This document shows, piece after piece, positions 25,937 through 35,701 of a stretch of 64,000 nt of DNA. The stretch covers positions 1 to 64,000 of the forward strand of contig JBBQWT010000003.1 in assembly GCA_038210375.1 (NCBI GenBank), given 5' to 3'. Numbering within the stretch: position 1 is the first letter of the stretch; every line of letters starts with the position of its first letter. The position numbers and the translations under genes were made by a program. Under the pieces are notes generated by a model. That model was not told the origin of the DNA. It worked only from the letters and a program-made list of their open reading frames with translations, and did not search any database. This stretch comes from JBBQWT01 sp038210375. Lineage in GTDB: Bacteria; Acidobacteriota; Terriglobia; Terriglobales; Acidobacteriaceae.

Positions 25937-27805
25937 ATGTGTGGAATCACAGGATGGTTTAACCATGGCGCGAGAACGGCGCCCAATCGCGACGAAATCA
26001 TCAGGATGCGCGACCGTATGGCCACCCGCGGGCCAGATGGCAAGGGCCTGTGGACCGCACCCGACCAGTCGGTGGTTCTCGGGCAGCGCCGGCTGTCGTT
26101 TGTCGATCTGAGCGAATCCGGGGCGCAGCCGATGCTCGATGCTTCGGGGACTTCGGTCATCGTTTACAACGGTGAAATCTACAACTACCAGAAACTGCGC
26201 CACGATCTGGAATCCCGCGGGCAGCGCTTTCAATCCCATTCCGACACCGAGGTCCTGCTCTACCTTTTCAAGACCAGGGGCGAGAGCATGCTCTCTGAGC
26301 TGCGGGGCATGTATGCCTTTGCCATATGGGATGATGAGCGCAAGGAATTATTTCTCGCCCGCGATCCGTTCGGCATCAAGCCGCTTTACTATTGCGACGA
26401 CGGAGCCTCATTTCGATTTGCCTCGCAGGTGAAGGCCCTGCTTGAATCCAGGGGCGGGAATTTCGGCATCGACGCCGCCGCGCAAGTCCAGTTCTTTCTC
26501 TGGGGATACGTTCCTGATCCGCACACGTTGTATCAGGGCATTAGAGCCCTGCCGGCCGGGCACAGCCTTCGCATCGGAAGTGATGGTCGGGCGGTACTCA
26601 AAGAATTCTGTAACATTCCCCAAATCCTGGTCGAAGCCGAACGTCTTACCGGCCATGGCCTTCCCCTGGCAGAGAGAGACGCATTCCTTCGCACCATCAT
26701 TCAAGATTCGGTTTCCAATCATCTGATTGCCGATGTTCCGGTGGGAATATTTCAATCAGCGGGCCTGGATTCTTCCACCATCACCGCCCTGGCCTCAAGG
26801 GAACATTCCGACCTGCGCACCGTGTCGCTTGGGTTCGAGGAATATCGCGGCACGGAAAACGATGAGACTCCGCTGGCCGCGAAGGTGGCGGAAGCCTGTG
26901 GGACGCAACACCAAACGCAGTGGATCTCGAAAAATGATTTCCTGGGCGATCTGGACCACCTGTTCTTTTCGATGGACCAGCCTTCAATCGATGGCGTCAA
27001 TACCTATTTCGTCAGCAAGGTAACCGCCGCTACCGGCCTCAAGGGCGCGCTTTCGGGGGTGGGCGGAGATGAGTTGCTCGCCGGCTATCCCAGTTACAGG
27101 GACATTCCCCGGATCGTGGGACTCATGGCCAACGTGCCATCATCCCTGGGCCGGGCGTTTCGGCAGGTGTCTCAGGCGTCGCTGCGACGTTTTATCTCCC
27201 CCAAGTATGCGGGGCTGATGGAATACGGAGGGACCTACGGGGGGGCCTACCTGCTGCGGCGCGGGCTATTCATGCCCTGGGAGTTGCCCGAACTCATGGA
27301 TGCTGACGTGGTGCGCGAGGGATGGAAACAACTGCAACCGGCAATTTCCCTCGACCGGCGAATCGAGAAGATTAAGGGGGCGCGTTCCCGGGTCACAGCT
27401 TTGGAATTAACCAGCTACATGCGCGATCAGCTATTGCGAGACGCTGACTGGGCGGGGATGGCACATTCCCTGGAGATCCGCGTACCCTTCGTGGATATCG
27501 AATTGTTTCGCAAAATAGCGCCGCTGCTAATGTCGCCCGAGCCGCCGGTCAAAGCTGATATGGCCCGATTCATGCAGAAATTGCTGCCCGAGGAGGTACT
27601 CAACCGGCCCAAGACCGGCTTCAGCACTCCTACTCAGCAGTGGCTGGGACCCGAAAAAGGACCGAGCCAGGAACGCGGCCTGCGGGGATGGGCGAAGGTG
27701 CTGGCCAATGAATTTCGCATGCCGGGCTTGAAGTTTCCCCAGTGTAGTCCGGTTCCCGCGATGAAGACGCCGGCTTCCCCGGTGGCGGGGACATCCCTGT
27801 CGTGA
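25937..27805 (+). CDS. asnB: Glutamine-dependent asparagine synthase-like amidotransferase
   Basis: A 622-aa AsnB-type enzyme. The N-terminal glutaminase domain has the nucleophile Cys2 (MCGITGWFNHG) and YNGEIYNYQKLR, RDPFGIKPLYY. The C-terminal synthetase domain has the PP-loop FQSAGLDSSTITALA, where the usual SGGLDS reads SAGLDS, and LSGVGGDELLAGYPSY. In sugar loci such enzymes may amidate uronic acid carboxyls rather than make asparagine; the nearby UDP-glucose dehydrogenase would supply a uronic acid. The ATG at 25937 is required to expose Cys2. The stop overlaps the GTG of the next gene (GTGA). Confidence 0.9.
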   Translation: MCGITGWFNHGARTAPNRDEIIRMRDRMATRGPDGKGLWTAPDQSVVLGQRRLSFVDLSESGAQPMLDASGTSVIVYNGEIYNYQKLRHDLESRGQRFQSHSDTEVLLYLFKTRGESMLSELRGMYAFAIWDDERKELFLARDPFGIKPLYYCDDGASFRFASQVKALLESRGGNFGIDAAAQVQFFLWGYVPDPHTLYQGIRALPAGHSLRIGSDGRAVLKEFCNIPQILVEAERLTGHGLPLAERDAFLRTIIQDSVSNHLIADVPVGIFQSAGLDSSTITALASREHSDLRTVSLGFEEYRGTENDETPLAAKVAEACGTQHQTQWISKNDFLGDLDHLFFSMDQPSIDGVNTYFVSKVTAATGLKGALSGVGGDELLAGYPSYRDIPRIVGLMANVPSSLGRAFRQVSQASLRRFISPKYAGLMEYGGTYGGAYLLRRGLFMPWELPELMDADVVREGWKQLQPAISLDRRIEKIKGARSRVTALELTSYMRDQLLRDADWAGMAHSLEIRVPFVDIELFRKIAPLLMSPEPPVKADMARFMQKLLPEEVLNRPKTGFSTPTQQWLGPEKGPSQERGLRGWAKVLANEFRMPGLKFPQCSPVPAMKTPASPVAGTSLS

Positions 27806-28962
27806 GGATTCTCCACATTATTGCGTCCATGAATCCGCTGGCGGGCGGCCCCATGGAAGGCCTGACGCGCCTGGCCCTGGCTATGGCTGAACAAGGTCAT
27901 GTCAACGAGATTCTGTGCCTGGATTCTCCCGCCGATGAATGGCTGCAAAATTCTCCTCTTATCGTGCACGCCATGGGACCAACCATCACCAGGTACGGGT
28001 ACACCCCACGTCTCATTCCCTGGCTGCGCCAGCATGCCGCGGAATACGGCGCCGTCGTGATCCGCGGAGTGTGGCAGTTCCACAGTTTTGGCACCTGGCT
28101 GGCCTTGCGCAAGACCGGCATTCCCTACTTTATCTTTCTCCACGGAATGCTCGATCCCTGGTTCAACCGGAAGTATCCGTTCAAACACATGAAGAAGTGG
28201 CTGTATTGGCCGTGGGCGGAATACCGGGTCTTACGCGACGCTCGCGCCGTTCTTTTCACCAGCGAGGAAGAACGGAGATTGTCTCGCCAGTCATTCTGGC
28301 TCTATCGTTGCCGCGAAGTAGTGGTGAACTATGGCACGGTGGGCCCAACCGGAGATCGCATAGCGCAACAGGAGGCATTCTTGAGCAGATTTCCTGAATT
28401 GCGCGGCAAGCGCCTGGCGCTGCACATCGGACGCATTCATCATAAGAAGGGCTGCGACCTGTTGATCGAGGGTTTCGCCGAGGTATTGGCATCAGACCCC
28501 GATTGGCGCCTAGTGTTTGCCGGGCCGGACCAGATTGGATGGAAGAATGACCTGGTGCGCATGGCATCGAAGCTGGGGATCGCCGATCGCATCACCTGGA
28601 CTGGCATGGTCGCCGGCGACCTCAAGTGGGGCGCGTTTTATAGCGCAGAATGTTTTGTATTGCCTTCCCATTCGGAAAATTTTGGCATCGCGGTGGCGGA
28701 AGCGCTGGCCAGCGGATTGCCGGTCCTGATCTCCAACAAAGTGAACATCTGGCGCGAGATTGAGCAGGATGGCGGCGGCCTGGTCGCTCCTGATACCCTG
28801 GCGGGCACCATCAGTCTGTTGCAGAGGTGGCTGGCGCTCAGCGCCGAGGAAAAGTCGGTGATGAGCATGAATGCACAGGCATGTTTCTTCGACAAGTTCG
28901 AGGTTCGCAAGACCATTGCGGGATTTCTGGACGTGTGGGGAGGTAAGACTCTCCCCATATGA
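27802..28962 (+). CDS. Glycosyltransferase family 4 (GT-B fold)
   Basis: A 386-aa GT-B enzyme starting with GTG at 27802 inside the asnB stop (GTGA). The acceptor domain opens RILHIIASMNPLAGGPMEGL; the donor domain has HIGRIHHKKGCDLLIEGF and the E-x7-E motif PSHSENFGIAVAEALASG. All motifs of the family are intact. It overlaps the following FkbM gene by ATGA, making a tightly coupled asnB-GT-methyltransferase trio, consistent with successive steps on one residue. Donor sugar is unknown. Confidence 0.9.
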   Translation: MRILHIIASMNPLAGGPMEGLTRLALAMAEQGHVNEILCLDSPADEWLQNSPLIVHAMGPTITRYGYTPRLIPWLRQHAAEYGAVVIRGVWQFHSFGTWLALRKTGIPYFIFLHGMLDPWFNRKYPFKHMKKWLYWPWAEYRVLRDARAVLFTSEEERRLSRQSFWLYRCREVVVNYGTVGPTGDRIAQQEAFLSRFPELRGKRLALHIGRIHHKKGCDLLIEGFAEVLASDPDWRLVFAGPDQIGWKNDLVRMASKLGIADRITWTGMVAGDLKWGAFYSAECFVLPSHSENFGIAVAEALASGLPVLISNKVNIWREIEQDGGGLVAPDTLAGTISLLQRWLALSAEEKSVMSMNAQACFFDKFEVRKTIAGFLDVWGGKTLPI

Positions 28963-29690
28963 TAAGGAAGTTCAAAAAGCTGATCAGGATTCTGCAATAC
29001 CCTCCCTATGCCCGGGCCATGTTCAAAGGGGTGGCTGCGGCCATCGAGCATGAGGTATTTCTCAAGTCCCAGGCCTTCAAGACAGTCATCGACATCGGCG
29101 CCAATCGCGGACAGTTCGCAATGGTGGCGCGGCGCTGCCTGCCCGGCGCGCGCATCATTTGCTTCGAACCCCTGAGCGACGCCGCCAGCACCTTCCGGCT
29201 GATCTTTGCCAATGACCAGCAGGTCTCGCTGCACCAGATGGCCATCGGTCCGGCTGCGAGAGAGGCGGAAATGCATGTTTCCGGCAGAGATGACAGCTCG
29301 TCGCTCTTGCCCATCACCGCATTGCAGGAAGCCATCCATCCTGGAACCGCCGAAACGGGCACAGAAAAAGTTCAAGTCGAGCCTCTCGACAGGGTCATCG
29401 AGGCTACTGCGATCGTAAGCCCGGCTCTGCTGAAGATGGATGTTCAGGGTTATGAACTGCAAGCGCTGCGAGGATGCACGGAAATATTGGACCGTTTTGA
29501 TTTTATCTATGTCGAGTGCTCGTTTATAGAGTTTTACCAAGGCCAGTCGCTGGCCCACGAAGTTATCAGTTTTTTAAGCGAACAGGGCTTCAATCTCTCG
29601 GCGGTTTACCATGTAGGTTTCGACCCCGATCACCTCCCCATGGATGCCGATATGCTATTCTCGAACTCTAAAACCCCGGTTCGGACCTAA
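28959..29690 (+). CDS. FkbM-family methyltransferase
   Basis: A 243-aa SAM-dependent methyltransferase with motif I TVIDIGANRGQFAMVA (about 45-60), motif II ICFEPLSDA and the family signature LLKMDVQGYELQALRG. The ATG overlaps the stop of the glycosyltransferase upstream, so it likely methylates the sugar added by that enzyme. It ends 85 nt before the next glycosyltransferase. Family is clear, substrate inferred. Confidence 0.9.
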   Translation: MIRKFKKLIRILQYPPYARAMFKGVAAAIEHEVFLKSQAFKTVIDIGANRGQFAMVARRCLPGARIICFEPLSDAASTFRLIFANDQQVSLHQMAIGPAAREAEMHVSGRDDSSSLLPITALQEAIHPGTAETGTEKVQVEPLDRVIEATAIVSPALLKMDVQGYELQALRGCTEILDRFDFIYVECSFIEFYQGQSLAHEVISFLSEQGFNLSAVYHVGFDPDHLPMDADMLFSNSKTPVRT

Positions 29691-29775
29691 GTTCCCCGCA
29701 TCCTGTTCGAGAGCCAGTCGGCAAGCAAACTCAGGAGTACCCTTCGCGGTCAACGGATACTTTTCCGAAAATTTT

Positions 29776-30618
29776 ATGATCTCGATCCTGATACCAACCA
29801 AAAATGAGGAACAGGATCTTCCCGGGTGTCTCGCCTCCGTTGCGTGGAGCGACGACGTTCATGTGTTCGATTCCTGGAGCGTCGACCGCACCGCTGAGAT
29901 CGCGGAAAAGGCCGGCGCTCACGTGACCCGGCGCGGCGACCAGGGAACGGCGGCGATGTTCGGCGGCGACGAAGCCGCGCACAAGAATTGGGCGCTGCAA
30001 AACATTCCTTTCAAGCACATTTGGGTATTTCATCTGGACGCCGACGAACGAGTGACTCCGGAACTGGCCGAAGCCATGGGCGCGGCGGTCCGGAATCCTG
30101 GCGACTATACCGCTTTTCGCCAGCCCCGCAGGGATTTTCTGTATGGCCGTTGGCTGAAGCATGTTGCCCCAAGCCCCTTCAACATTCGCCTCTTCCGCCG
30201 GGATCGCATGACCTTTACCAGAGTGATTAATCCAGTGCCTCAACCCGGCGGGCCGGTGGGAGAGCTGACCGGGTACCTCGATCATTTTTCATTTAGCAAA
30301 GGCCTTAGCCGCTGGCTGGACCGCCATAATTCCTACAGCACGATGGAAGCCAACCAGATTCTCTTCGACCGGAAGACGCACCGGCAATTCAGCATTCGCA
30401 AGGCTTTTTTTGAGCCTGACCTCAATCAGAAGCGGTTCCACCAGAAAGCGATGTTTTACCGGCTTCCGATGAGGCCGCTGGTTAAATTTATCCTGTTGTA
30501 TGTCGGGAAGCGGGGTTTTCTCGATGGCCGGGCTGGGTTCACATACGCCATGCTGCAATCCTTTTATGAATATATGATTGTGCTGAAGACGCGCGAGCTT
30601 GAACTGAAGCCAGATTAA
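29776..30618 (+). CDS. Glycosyltransferase family 2 (WaaE/KdtX-like)
   Basis: A 280-aa GT-A enzyme with ISILIPTKNEEQDLPGCL at the N-terminus, VFDSWSVDRTAEIAEKAGA, and the metal-binding motif in VFHLDADERVTPEL. The continuation FLYGRWLKHVAPSPFNIRLF matches the lipopolysaccharide core beta-glucosyltransferase group (WaaE/KdtX). A C-terminal amphipathic region may bind the membrane. The ATG at 29776 is chosen; an earlier in-frame ATG at 29644 lies inside the upstream gene. Confidence 0.88.
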   Translation: MISILIPTKNEEQDLPGCLASVAWSDDVHVFDSWSVDRTAEIAEKAGAHVTRRGDQGTAAMFGGDEAAHKNWALQNIPFKHIWVFHLDADERVTPELAEAMGAAVRNPGDYTAFRQPRRDFLYGRWLKHVAPSPFNIRLFRRDRMTFTRVINPVPQPGGPVGELTGYLDHFSFSKGLSRWLDRHNSYSTMEANQILFDRKTHRQFSIRKAFFEPDLNQKRFHQKAMFYRLPMRPLVKFILLYVGKRGFLDGRAGFTYAMLQSFYEYMIVLKTRELELKPD

Positions 30619-30754
30619 GTGTGGAGAGAGATCGGGGGCCTGAGGCCGGCAAGGAAAACTTCTTGTCGCAGGAGTGTTTACCTTCTAGCTTATAAACAGT
30701 CTGGCGGGAACCAGTGGAGCAACAGTCCAGGGAAACCCTTTCAAGGGATAACTT

Positions 30755-31990
30755 TTGCGAATTCTCTTTCTCGGAATCAATTACTGGCCCGAACAGACTG
30801 GGATAGCGCCTGTCACCCAGCGCCGCTGTGAATACCTGGCTGCGCAGGGACACGAAGTCACCATCTGCACCGCCTTTCCTTACTACCCTGACTGGCGGGT
30901 CGGCGCTGCCTACCGCGGAAAGCTTTTTGGCCGCGAGACCCGTAACGGGGTCACCATTCTGCGGTCATATGTCTGGGTTCCAGCGCGGGCGAATACGGTG
31001 CGAAGAATTATCCACGAGGCTTCTTTCCTTGCGTCTTCTCTCCTGGGCAGTGTGCGGGCCCGCAAACCCGATCTGCTCTTCGTAAGCTCGCCTCCGCTGG
31101 GACTGGCGGTGACCGCCGTGCTGCTTAGCCGCCTGTGGAACGTGCCCTACGTTTTCGATGTGCAGGACTTACAACCCGACGCCGCCGCCGAACTGGGAAT
31201 GTTGCCCCCGGGGAAAGTCCTGGACTTTCTGTACGCTCTCGAAGCGATGGGATACCGCAATGCCGCCCTGGTAATCACCATTACCGAAGGGATGCGCCGC
31301 ACTATCAGCTCCAAAGGAATTCCTCTGGAGAAAGTGGCCATTGAGCCCTCGGGAGCAGAGGAAAAGTGGTTCGCGGTGAAAAAGGAGCCGCCGCATGCCT
31401 TTCGCTCTGAACATCAGCTTGCAGATAAATTTCTCGTGCTCCACTCGGGGAACATGGGGGTGAAGCAGGGACTTGCGGTTATCCTTGAAGCGGCCGCCAG
31501 ATCGCGCAGTTTTCCCGACATCGAGTACCTGTTAGTGGGAGATGGGGCCATGCGCGCCACCCTGGAAACGACAGGTCGTGAAATGAACCTTGCGAATGTG
31601 CGCTTTCTGCCGGTGCAGGACGGCGACAAGTTCATGGAAATTCTGTCCGCTGCCGACGTGGGCTTGATTATCCAGCAAAGCAGCGTCTCGAATATTGTCT
31701 TCCCTTCCAAGGCGGTTACGCTGCTGGCGGCCGGCTGCCCGGTAATTGCGTCGGTGAATTCGGCAAGCGAAGTAGCGCGGGTGGTCACTGAATCCGGCGG
31801 GGGCGTCGTGGTCGCTCCCGAGGACCCTGAGGCGCTGCTGGCTGCCATCGTTGCGTTCCGCAATGACTCCGCGAGACGCCTGAATTCCTCAGCCGCCGGA
31901 CGGAATTATGCCCGGGCGCATTGGGAGCACCGGGTCGTCCTCAAGAACTTTGAGCAAAATCTGCTGGCCCACGCCCGCGCCGGACACTAG
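30755..31990 (+). CDS. Glycosyltransferase family 4, WcaI/WbuB-like
   Basis: A 411-aa GT-B enzyme whose N-terminus LGINYWPEQTGIAPVT and inner block VFDVQDLQPDAA are characteristic of the colanic-acid WcaI / WbuB group, often fucosyl or N-acetylfucosaminyl transferases. The donor domain contains LHSGNMGVKQGLAVILEA and the segment IVFPSKAVTLLAAGCPVIAS in place of the classical E-x7-E. The start is TTG at 30755. GDP-fucose made by the Gmd/Fcl pair of this locus would be a fitting donor, but that is inference. Confidence 0.88.
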   Translation: MRILFLGINYWPEQTGIAPVTQRRCEYLAAQGHEVTICTAFPYYPDWRVGAAYRGKLFGRETRNGVTILRSYVWVPARANTVRRIIHEASFLASSLLGSVRARKPDLLFVSSPPLGLAVTAVLLSRLWNVPYVFDVQDLQPDAAAELGMLPPGKVLDFLYALEAMGYRNAALVITITEGMRRTISSKGIPLEKVAIEPSGAEEKWFAVKKEPPHAFRSEHQLADKFLVLHSGNMGVKQGLAVILEAAARSRSFPDIEYLLVGDGAMRATLETTGREMNLANVRFLPVQDGDKFMEILSAADVGLIIQQSSVSNIVFPSKAVTLLAAGCPVIASVNSASEVARVVTESGGGVVVAPEDPEALLAAIVAFRNDSARRLNSSAAGRNYARAHWEHRVVLKNFEQNLLAHARAGH

Positions 31991-32263
31991 AGAAAGTCAA
32001 ATTCTGTGCCCATCCAGGCAGGCCGATTGCATAACCAGCCTTAGAGAGGTTGGGTCGACGGCTCAATTTATAATGAAGAGCAATATCGGCCGCACAAGTA
32101 GAATTCGCGCCCCGCGCTTCAATACTGTTAACCGGATGAATCCCGCAGTTTTGTGTTGCAGTGAAATTGACGATTGGGCGTGACCAAGCCACAATTTTGT
32201 TGACCTGGCTGGGTTCAGAAGCGATTTCAACTCTTGAAAGACCCGGCATCAACGAGGCGATGA

Positions 32264-33658
32264 ATGAAGATTACGGTAATTGGATCGGGTTACGTCGGAT
32301 TGGTGACGGCGTGTTGTTTCGCTGAAATCGGCAACGACGTGATCTGCGTGGACCATGATCAAAGAAAAATCGACGCGCTGCGCCAGGGTAAACCCACGGT
32401 TTACGAGGAGTTTCTCCCCGAGTTGCTGACCCGCCATGGCGGCGCGCGCCTCAATTTTTCCTGGGACCTCGTGGAATCGGTACGGTCCGCCGACATCATT
32501 TTCGTGGCCGTAGGAACTCCGCAAAGCGCCGACGGCCAGGCCGATCTTTCCTACGTAGAGGCTGTGGCCCACCAAATCGCGCCCGCCCTGGGCAACGGAT
32601 TCAAGCTGATCGTCAACAAAAGCACGGTGCCGGTTTATACCGCCGAGCGAGTGCGGCGGACCCTGCTGCTCAGCGGCGCCAAGCCAGAAACATTCGATGT
32701 CGCATCCAATCCCGAATTTTTCCGCGAAGGCACGGCCGTGACCGGCTTTCTTTATCCTGACCGCATTGTGATCGGCGCCGATGCTGACCGCAGCGTCGCA
32801 CTCTTGCGCGAGGTTTACCAGCCGCTCACGACCGGAGCCTACCGCGAGACCGCCACTGCGATTCCGCCGCCGCAGAATGCCCTCGCTAAGATCCGCTTGA
32901 TCGCCACCACGACCAAGAGCGCGGAACTGATCAAACATTCCGCCAATGCGTTTCTGGCGATGAAAGTCTCGTTCATCAACGCGGTATCAAATGTTTGTGA
33001 CGCGGTCGGCGCTGACGTGGAAGAAGTTTGCGAGGGCATGGGGAGCGACGCCCGCATCGGCAAGCGCTTTCTCAAGCCGGGCATCGGATATGGAGGGTCG
33101 TGTTTTCCCAAGGACATCATCGCCTACCGCGCGGTGGCCATCGAAAATGGGTACCATTTCAATCTGCTCACCGAGATCATGCGCACCAATGAGGAGCAGC
33201 GCTTGCGCTTTATCGCCAAGATCCGGCGTACGTTATGGAACCTCAAGGGCAAGCGCCTGGGGGTGCTGGGGCTGGCGTTCAAAGGGGGCACCGATGATAT
33301 CCGCGAGTCTCCCGCGATCTATATTATCCAGGCGCTGCTCAGGGAAGGCTGCATCATTTCGGTGTTTGACCCGGCGGCCATGAAGAACGCGCGGGAATGC
33401 GATTTCGGCAGTCAGTTGAAGTTTGCCGAGGGAGCGTACGAGGCGGCCCAAGGTTGCGACGCGCTCCTTATTCTCACCGATTGGGAAGAGTTTGCCTGCC
33501 TCGACCTCGTGCGGTTACGGGGGGAGCTCAAGCACCCCATCATCTTTGACGGCAGGAATTTATATTCCCCGGAAGAAGTAGCCAAGGCGGGCATCACTTA
33601 TGTAAGTGTGGGGCGCCCCGATGTGTCACCCGAAGGGCTTCCCGTGGCGAGTCTCTGA
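32264..33658 (+). CDS. ugd: UDP-glucose 6-dehydrogenase
   Basis: Oxidises UDP-glucose to UDP-glucuronate with two NAD+. The 464-aa product has the N-terminal Rossmann motif VIGSGYVGLVTACCFAE (5-21), the central helix KSAELIKHSANAFLAMKVSF and the catalytic Cys in GYGGSCFPKDI (about 265-275). The C-terminal Rossmann-like domain has LAFKGGTDDIRESP. Length and motifs are standard for the TuaD/Ugd family. It stands 273 nt after the glycosyltransferase and overlaps the next methyltransferase gene by one nt (TGATG). It supplies uronic acid to the polymer. Confidence 0.96.
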   Translation: MKITVIGSGYVGLVTACCFAEIGNDVICVDHDQRKIDALRQGKPTVYEEFLPELLTRHGGARLNFSWDLVESVRSADIIFVAVGTPQSADGQADLSYVEAVAHQIAPALGNGFKLIVNKSTVPVYTAERVRRTLLLSGAKPETFDVASNPEFFREGTAVTGFLYPDRIVIGADADRSVALLREVYQPLTTGAYRETATAIPPPQNALAKIRLIATTTKSAELIKHSANAFLAMKVSFINAVSNVCDAVGADVEEVCEGMGSDARIGKRFLKPGIGYGGSCFPKDIIAYRAVAIENGYHFNLLTEIMRTNEEQRLRFIAKIRRTLWNLKGKRLGVLGLAFKGGTDDIRESPAIYIIQALLREGCIISVFDPAAMKNARECDFGSQLKFAEGAYEAAQGCDALLILTDWEEFACLDLVRLRGELKHPIIFDGRNLYSPEEVAKAGITYVSVGRPDVSPEGLPVASL

Positions 33659-34644
33659 TGGCAAATGGGGACGAAGAACCACAGGGTGGGGCCAAATGCG
33701 GACTGACCCAATCCAGCGGGGATCGTCACCAATCGTTGTTTGAAACCGCCTGCCCCGCGTGCGCCTCGCCGCAACTGTTTCCTTGGGTCACAAAGCGTTC
33801 GCCCCTCGACGGTCTCCGGTTCAGCTTAGTGAAGTGCGGGGCTTGCAACAGCGCTTTCGTGAATCCGCGACCGGATCCGGCCTATCTGGAGCAGTTCTAT
33901 TCGGGGAATGAAAACTCGCAAATTGTTTCTCTTATTTCCCACCCGGCAGAGATGCGGTGCGAAATGGTTTTGAATGCTGAGCGAGAGTTTCCTAACACAA
34001 GTGTGGATGCGAAGCGGTTTGCTTCGTATTGCAGAGAATTATCTCCTGGAAATCGCTTTCTTGACGTGGGTGCGGCTTTCGGGTTTGGCGCGAAGGCCGC
34101 GCAGGATCGCGGATTTCAAGTCACCGCCATAGAGCCTTCCGCAGTCAGCGTGGAAATAATCCGGCAAATGACGGGCATCGAGGCGGTACCCGAGATGTTA
34201 AGTGAAACTTTTATAGAGGCAAACGAGAGCGGGTTCGACGTGGTGCTCATGAGTCAAGTGCTTGAGCACATACCTGACCTTGAAACAACCTTGATTGCAA
34301 TCCACAAACTCCTGGGACCAAACGGGATTGCGGCGATCGCTGTACCGCACTTCGGCTCCCTACTCTCCACATTGCAGGGCAAGAATGACATGTTTATCAT
34401 TCCTCCTGAGCACGTGAACTTCTTCAGCAAAAAGGGCCTGAAGGCGTTGTTTGAACGGCATGGCTTTACTTGTAGTGAAATCCACACCATAAGCCGGATC
34501 AATATGAAGCGGGTAGGAAACAGGGTTCCGATACCGATTGCGCGCCGCCCCATTTCGCAGATGATTCAGAGCATTTTGCATCTCAGCGATCACTTTGACT
34601 ACGGCATGTTTATCAATGCTTACTTCCGGAAGACAACCAACTGA
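33658..34644 (+). CDS. Class I SAM methyltransferase with N-terminal zinc-ribbon-like segment
   Basis: A 328-aa protein. Residues about 30-65 hold two Cys-x2-Cys pairs (CPAC and CGAC) that likely bind zinc, as in many Methyltransf_23 sugar enzymes. The SAM domain follows with RFLDVGAAFGFGAKAAQDRG near residue 125, an acidic TAIEPSAVSVEII and DVVLMSQVLEHIPDL. It is translationally coupled to ugd (shared A in TGATG), so a uronic acid or its derivative may be the substrate. Composition is more AT-rich than ugd, hinting at separate origin. Confidence 0.85.
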   Translation: MANGDEEPQGGAKCGLTQSSGDRHQSLFETACPACASPQLFPWVTKRSPLDGLRFSLVKCGACNSAFVNPRPDPAYLEQFYSGNENSQIVSLISHPAEMRCEMVLNAEREFPNTSVDAKRFASYCRELSPGNRFLDVGAAFGFGAKAAQDRGFQVTAIEPSAVSVEIIRQMTGIEAVPEMLSETFIEANESGFDVVLMSQVLEHIPDLETTLIAIHKLLGPNGIAAIAVPHFGSLLSTLQGKNDMFIIPPEHVNFFSKKGLKALFERHGFTCSEIHTISRINMKRVGNRVPIPIARRPISQMIQSILHLSDHFDYGMFINAYFRKTTN

Positions 34645-34678
34645 TCCGCGCGGACTTTGATCCGTCGATCAATGTTTA

Positions 34679-35701
34679 TTATTTGGAAGGGACTGGTGAT
34701 TTCGTAGTGGATTCAACGCCATCCACCTCGCTAAGGAATCGCGAGTAGGACCGCTGAATCCCTTCCCTCAGGGAAACTCTGTGCCGCCATCCGAGCGCAG
34801 TGAGCCTGGATATATCCAGAAGCTTTCGCGGGGTCCCATCGGGTTTACTCGAGTCAAAAACCAACTTGCCTTCAAAACCTACGATGCTCTTGACCAGCTG
34901 GGCCAGCTCGAGGATGGTCAAGTCCTTGCCCGCGCCGACATTGATTAACGGGGGAGAGTTTTCATCGGAGGTCAGTGACTCGAACTTGTCGTCGGGAAGG
35001 TTCATCAAGAAAATGCAGGCATCCGCGGCATCATCGCTGAACAGAAACTCTCTGCGCGGAGTTCCAGTACCCCAGATTTCGACTTCGCCGGCACCCGACT
35101 CCCTGGCTTCATGCATCTTGCGGATCAATGCCGGGAGGACATGCGACGTGGTCAGGGCGTAATTATCGTGGTCCCCGAACAAGTTGGTGGGCATGACCGC
35201 CAGGAACCTGGTTCCATATTGCTGGTTGTAAGCCCGGCACAACTCGATGCCTGCGATCTTGGCGATGGCGTAAGCGCGGTTGCTGGTCTCCAGCGGCCCC
35301 GTCAGTAAATACTCTTCTTTGATGGGTTGCGGGCAATCGCGGGGATAGATGCAGCTTGAACCAAGAAAAATCAGGCGGCGCACTCCGCATTTCCGGGCCT
35401 GATCGATGATGTTGTTTTGAATCTGCAGGTTCTGAAAAATGAACTCCGCGGGATAGGAGCTGTTGGCGACAATTCCGCCGACCTTGGCGGCCGCCAGAAA
35501 AACAATCTCCGGGGATACCTGCTGGAAGAAGTTTTCAACCGCCCGGCCATCGAGGAGATCGAGCTCCGCGCGGGTCCGCAGGACAAGGTTCGAGTAGCCG
35601 GCGGCTTGCAGTTGCCGCAGAAGGGCCGAACCTACCAGCCCGCTATGGCCGGCAACATAGATGCGCGCTGTCTTGCCGATGGCCTCACTCGTGATAGTCA
35701 T
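34679..35701 (-). CDS. fcl: GDP-L-fucose synthase
   Basis: Epimerase-reductase that turns GDP-4-keto-6-deoxymannose into GDP-L-fucose. The product (340 aa from ATG 35701) has the Rossmann motif VAGHSGLVGSALLRQL, SSCIYP and the catalytic Tyr-Lys in NRAYAIAKIAGIE. MPTNLFGDHDNY is conserved in WcaG/Fcl. The frame is open to 35734, so a start there is possible; 35701 fits the conserved N-terminus better and gives a 17-nt overlap with gmd. It is the second gene of a gmd-fcl operon. Confidence 0.93.
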   Translation of the reverse strand: MTITSEAIGKTARIYVAGHSGLVGSALLRQLQAAGYSNLVLRTRAELDLLDGRAVENFFQQVSPEIVFLAAAKVGGIVANSSYPAEFIFQNLQIQNNIIDQARKCGVRRLIFLGSSCIYPRDCPQPIKEEYLLTGPLETSNRAYAIAKIAGIELCRAYNQQYGTRFLAVMPTNLFGDHDNYALTTSHVLPALIRKMHEARESGAGEVEIWGTGTPRREFLFSDDAADACIFLMNLPDDKFESLTSDENSPPLINVGAGKDLTILELAQLVKSIVGFEGKLVFDSSKPDGTPRKLLDISRLTALGWRHRVSLREGIQRSYSRFLSEVDGVESTTKSPVPSK

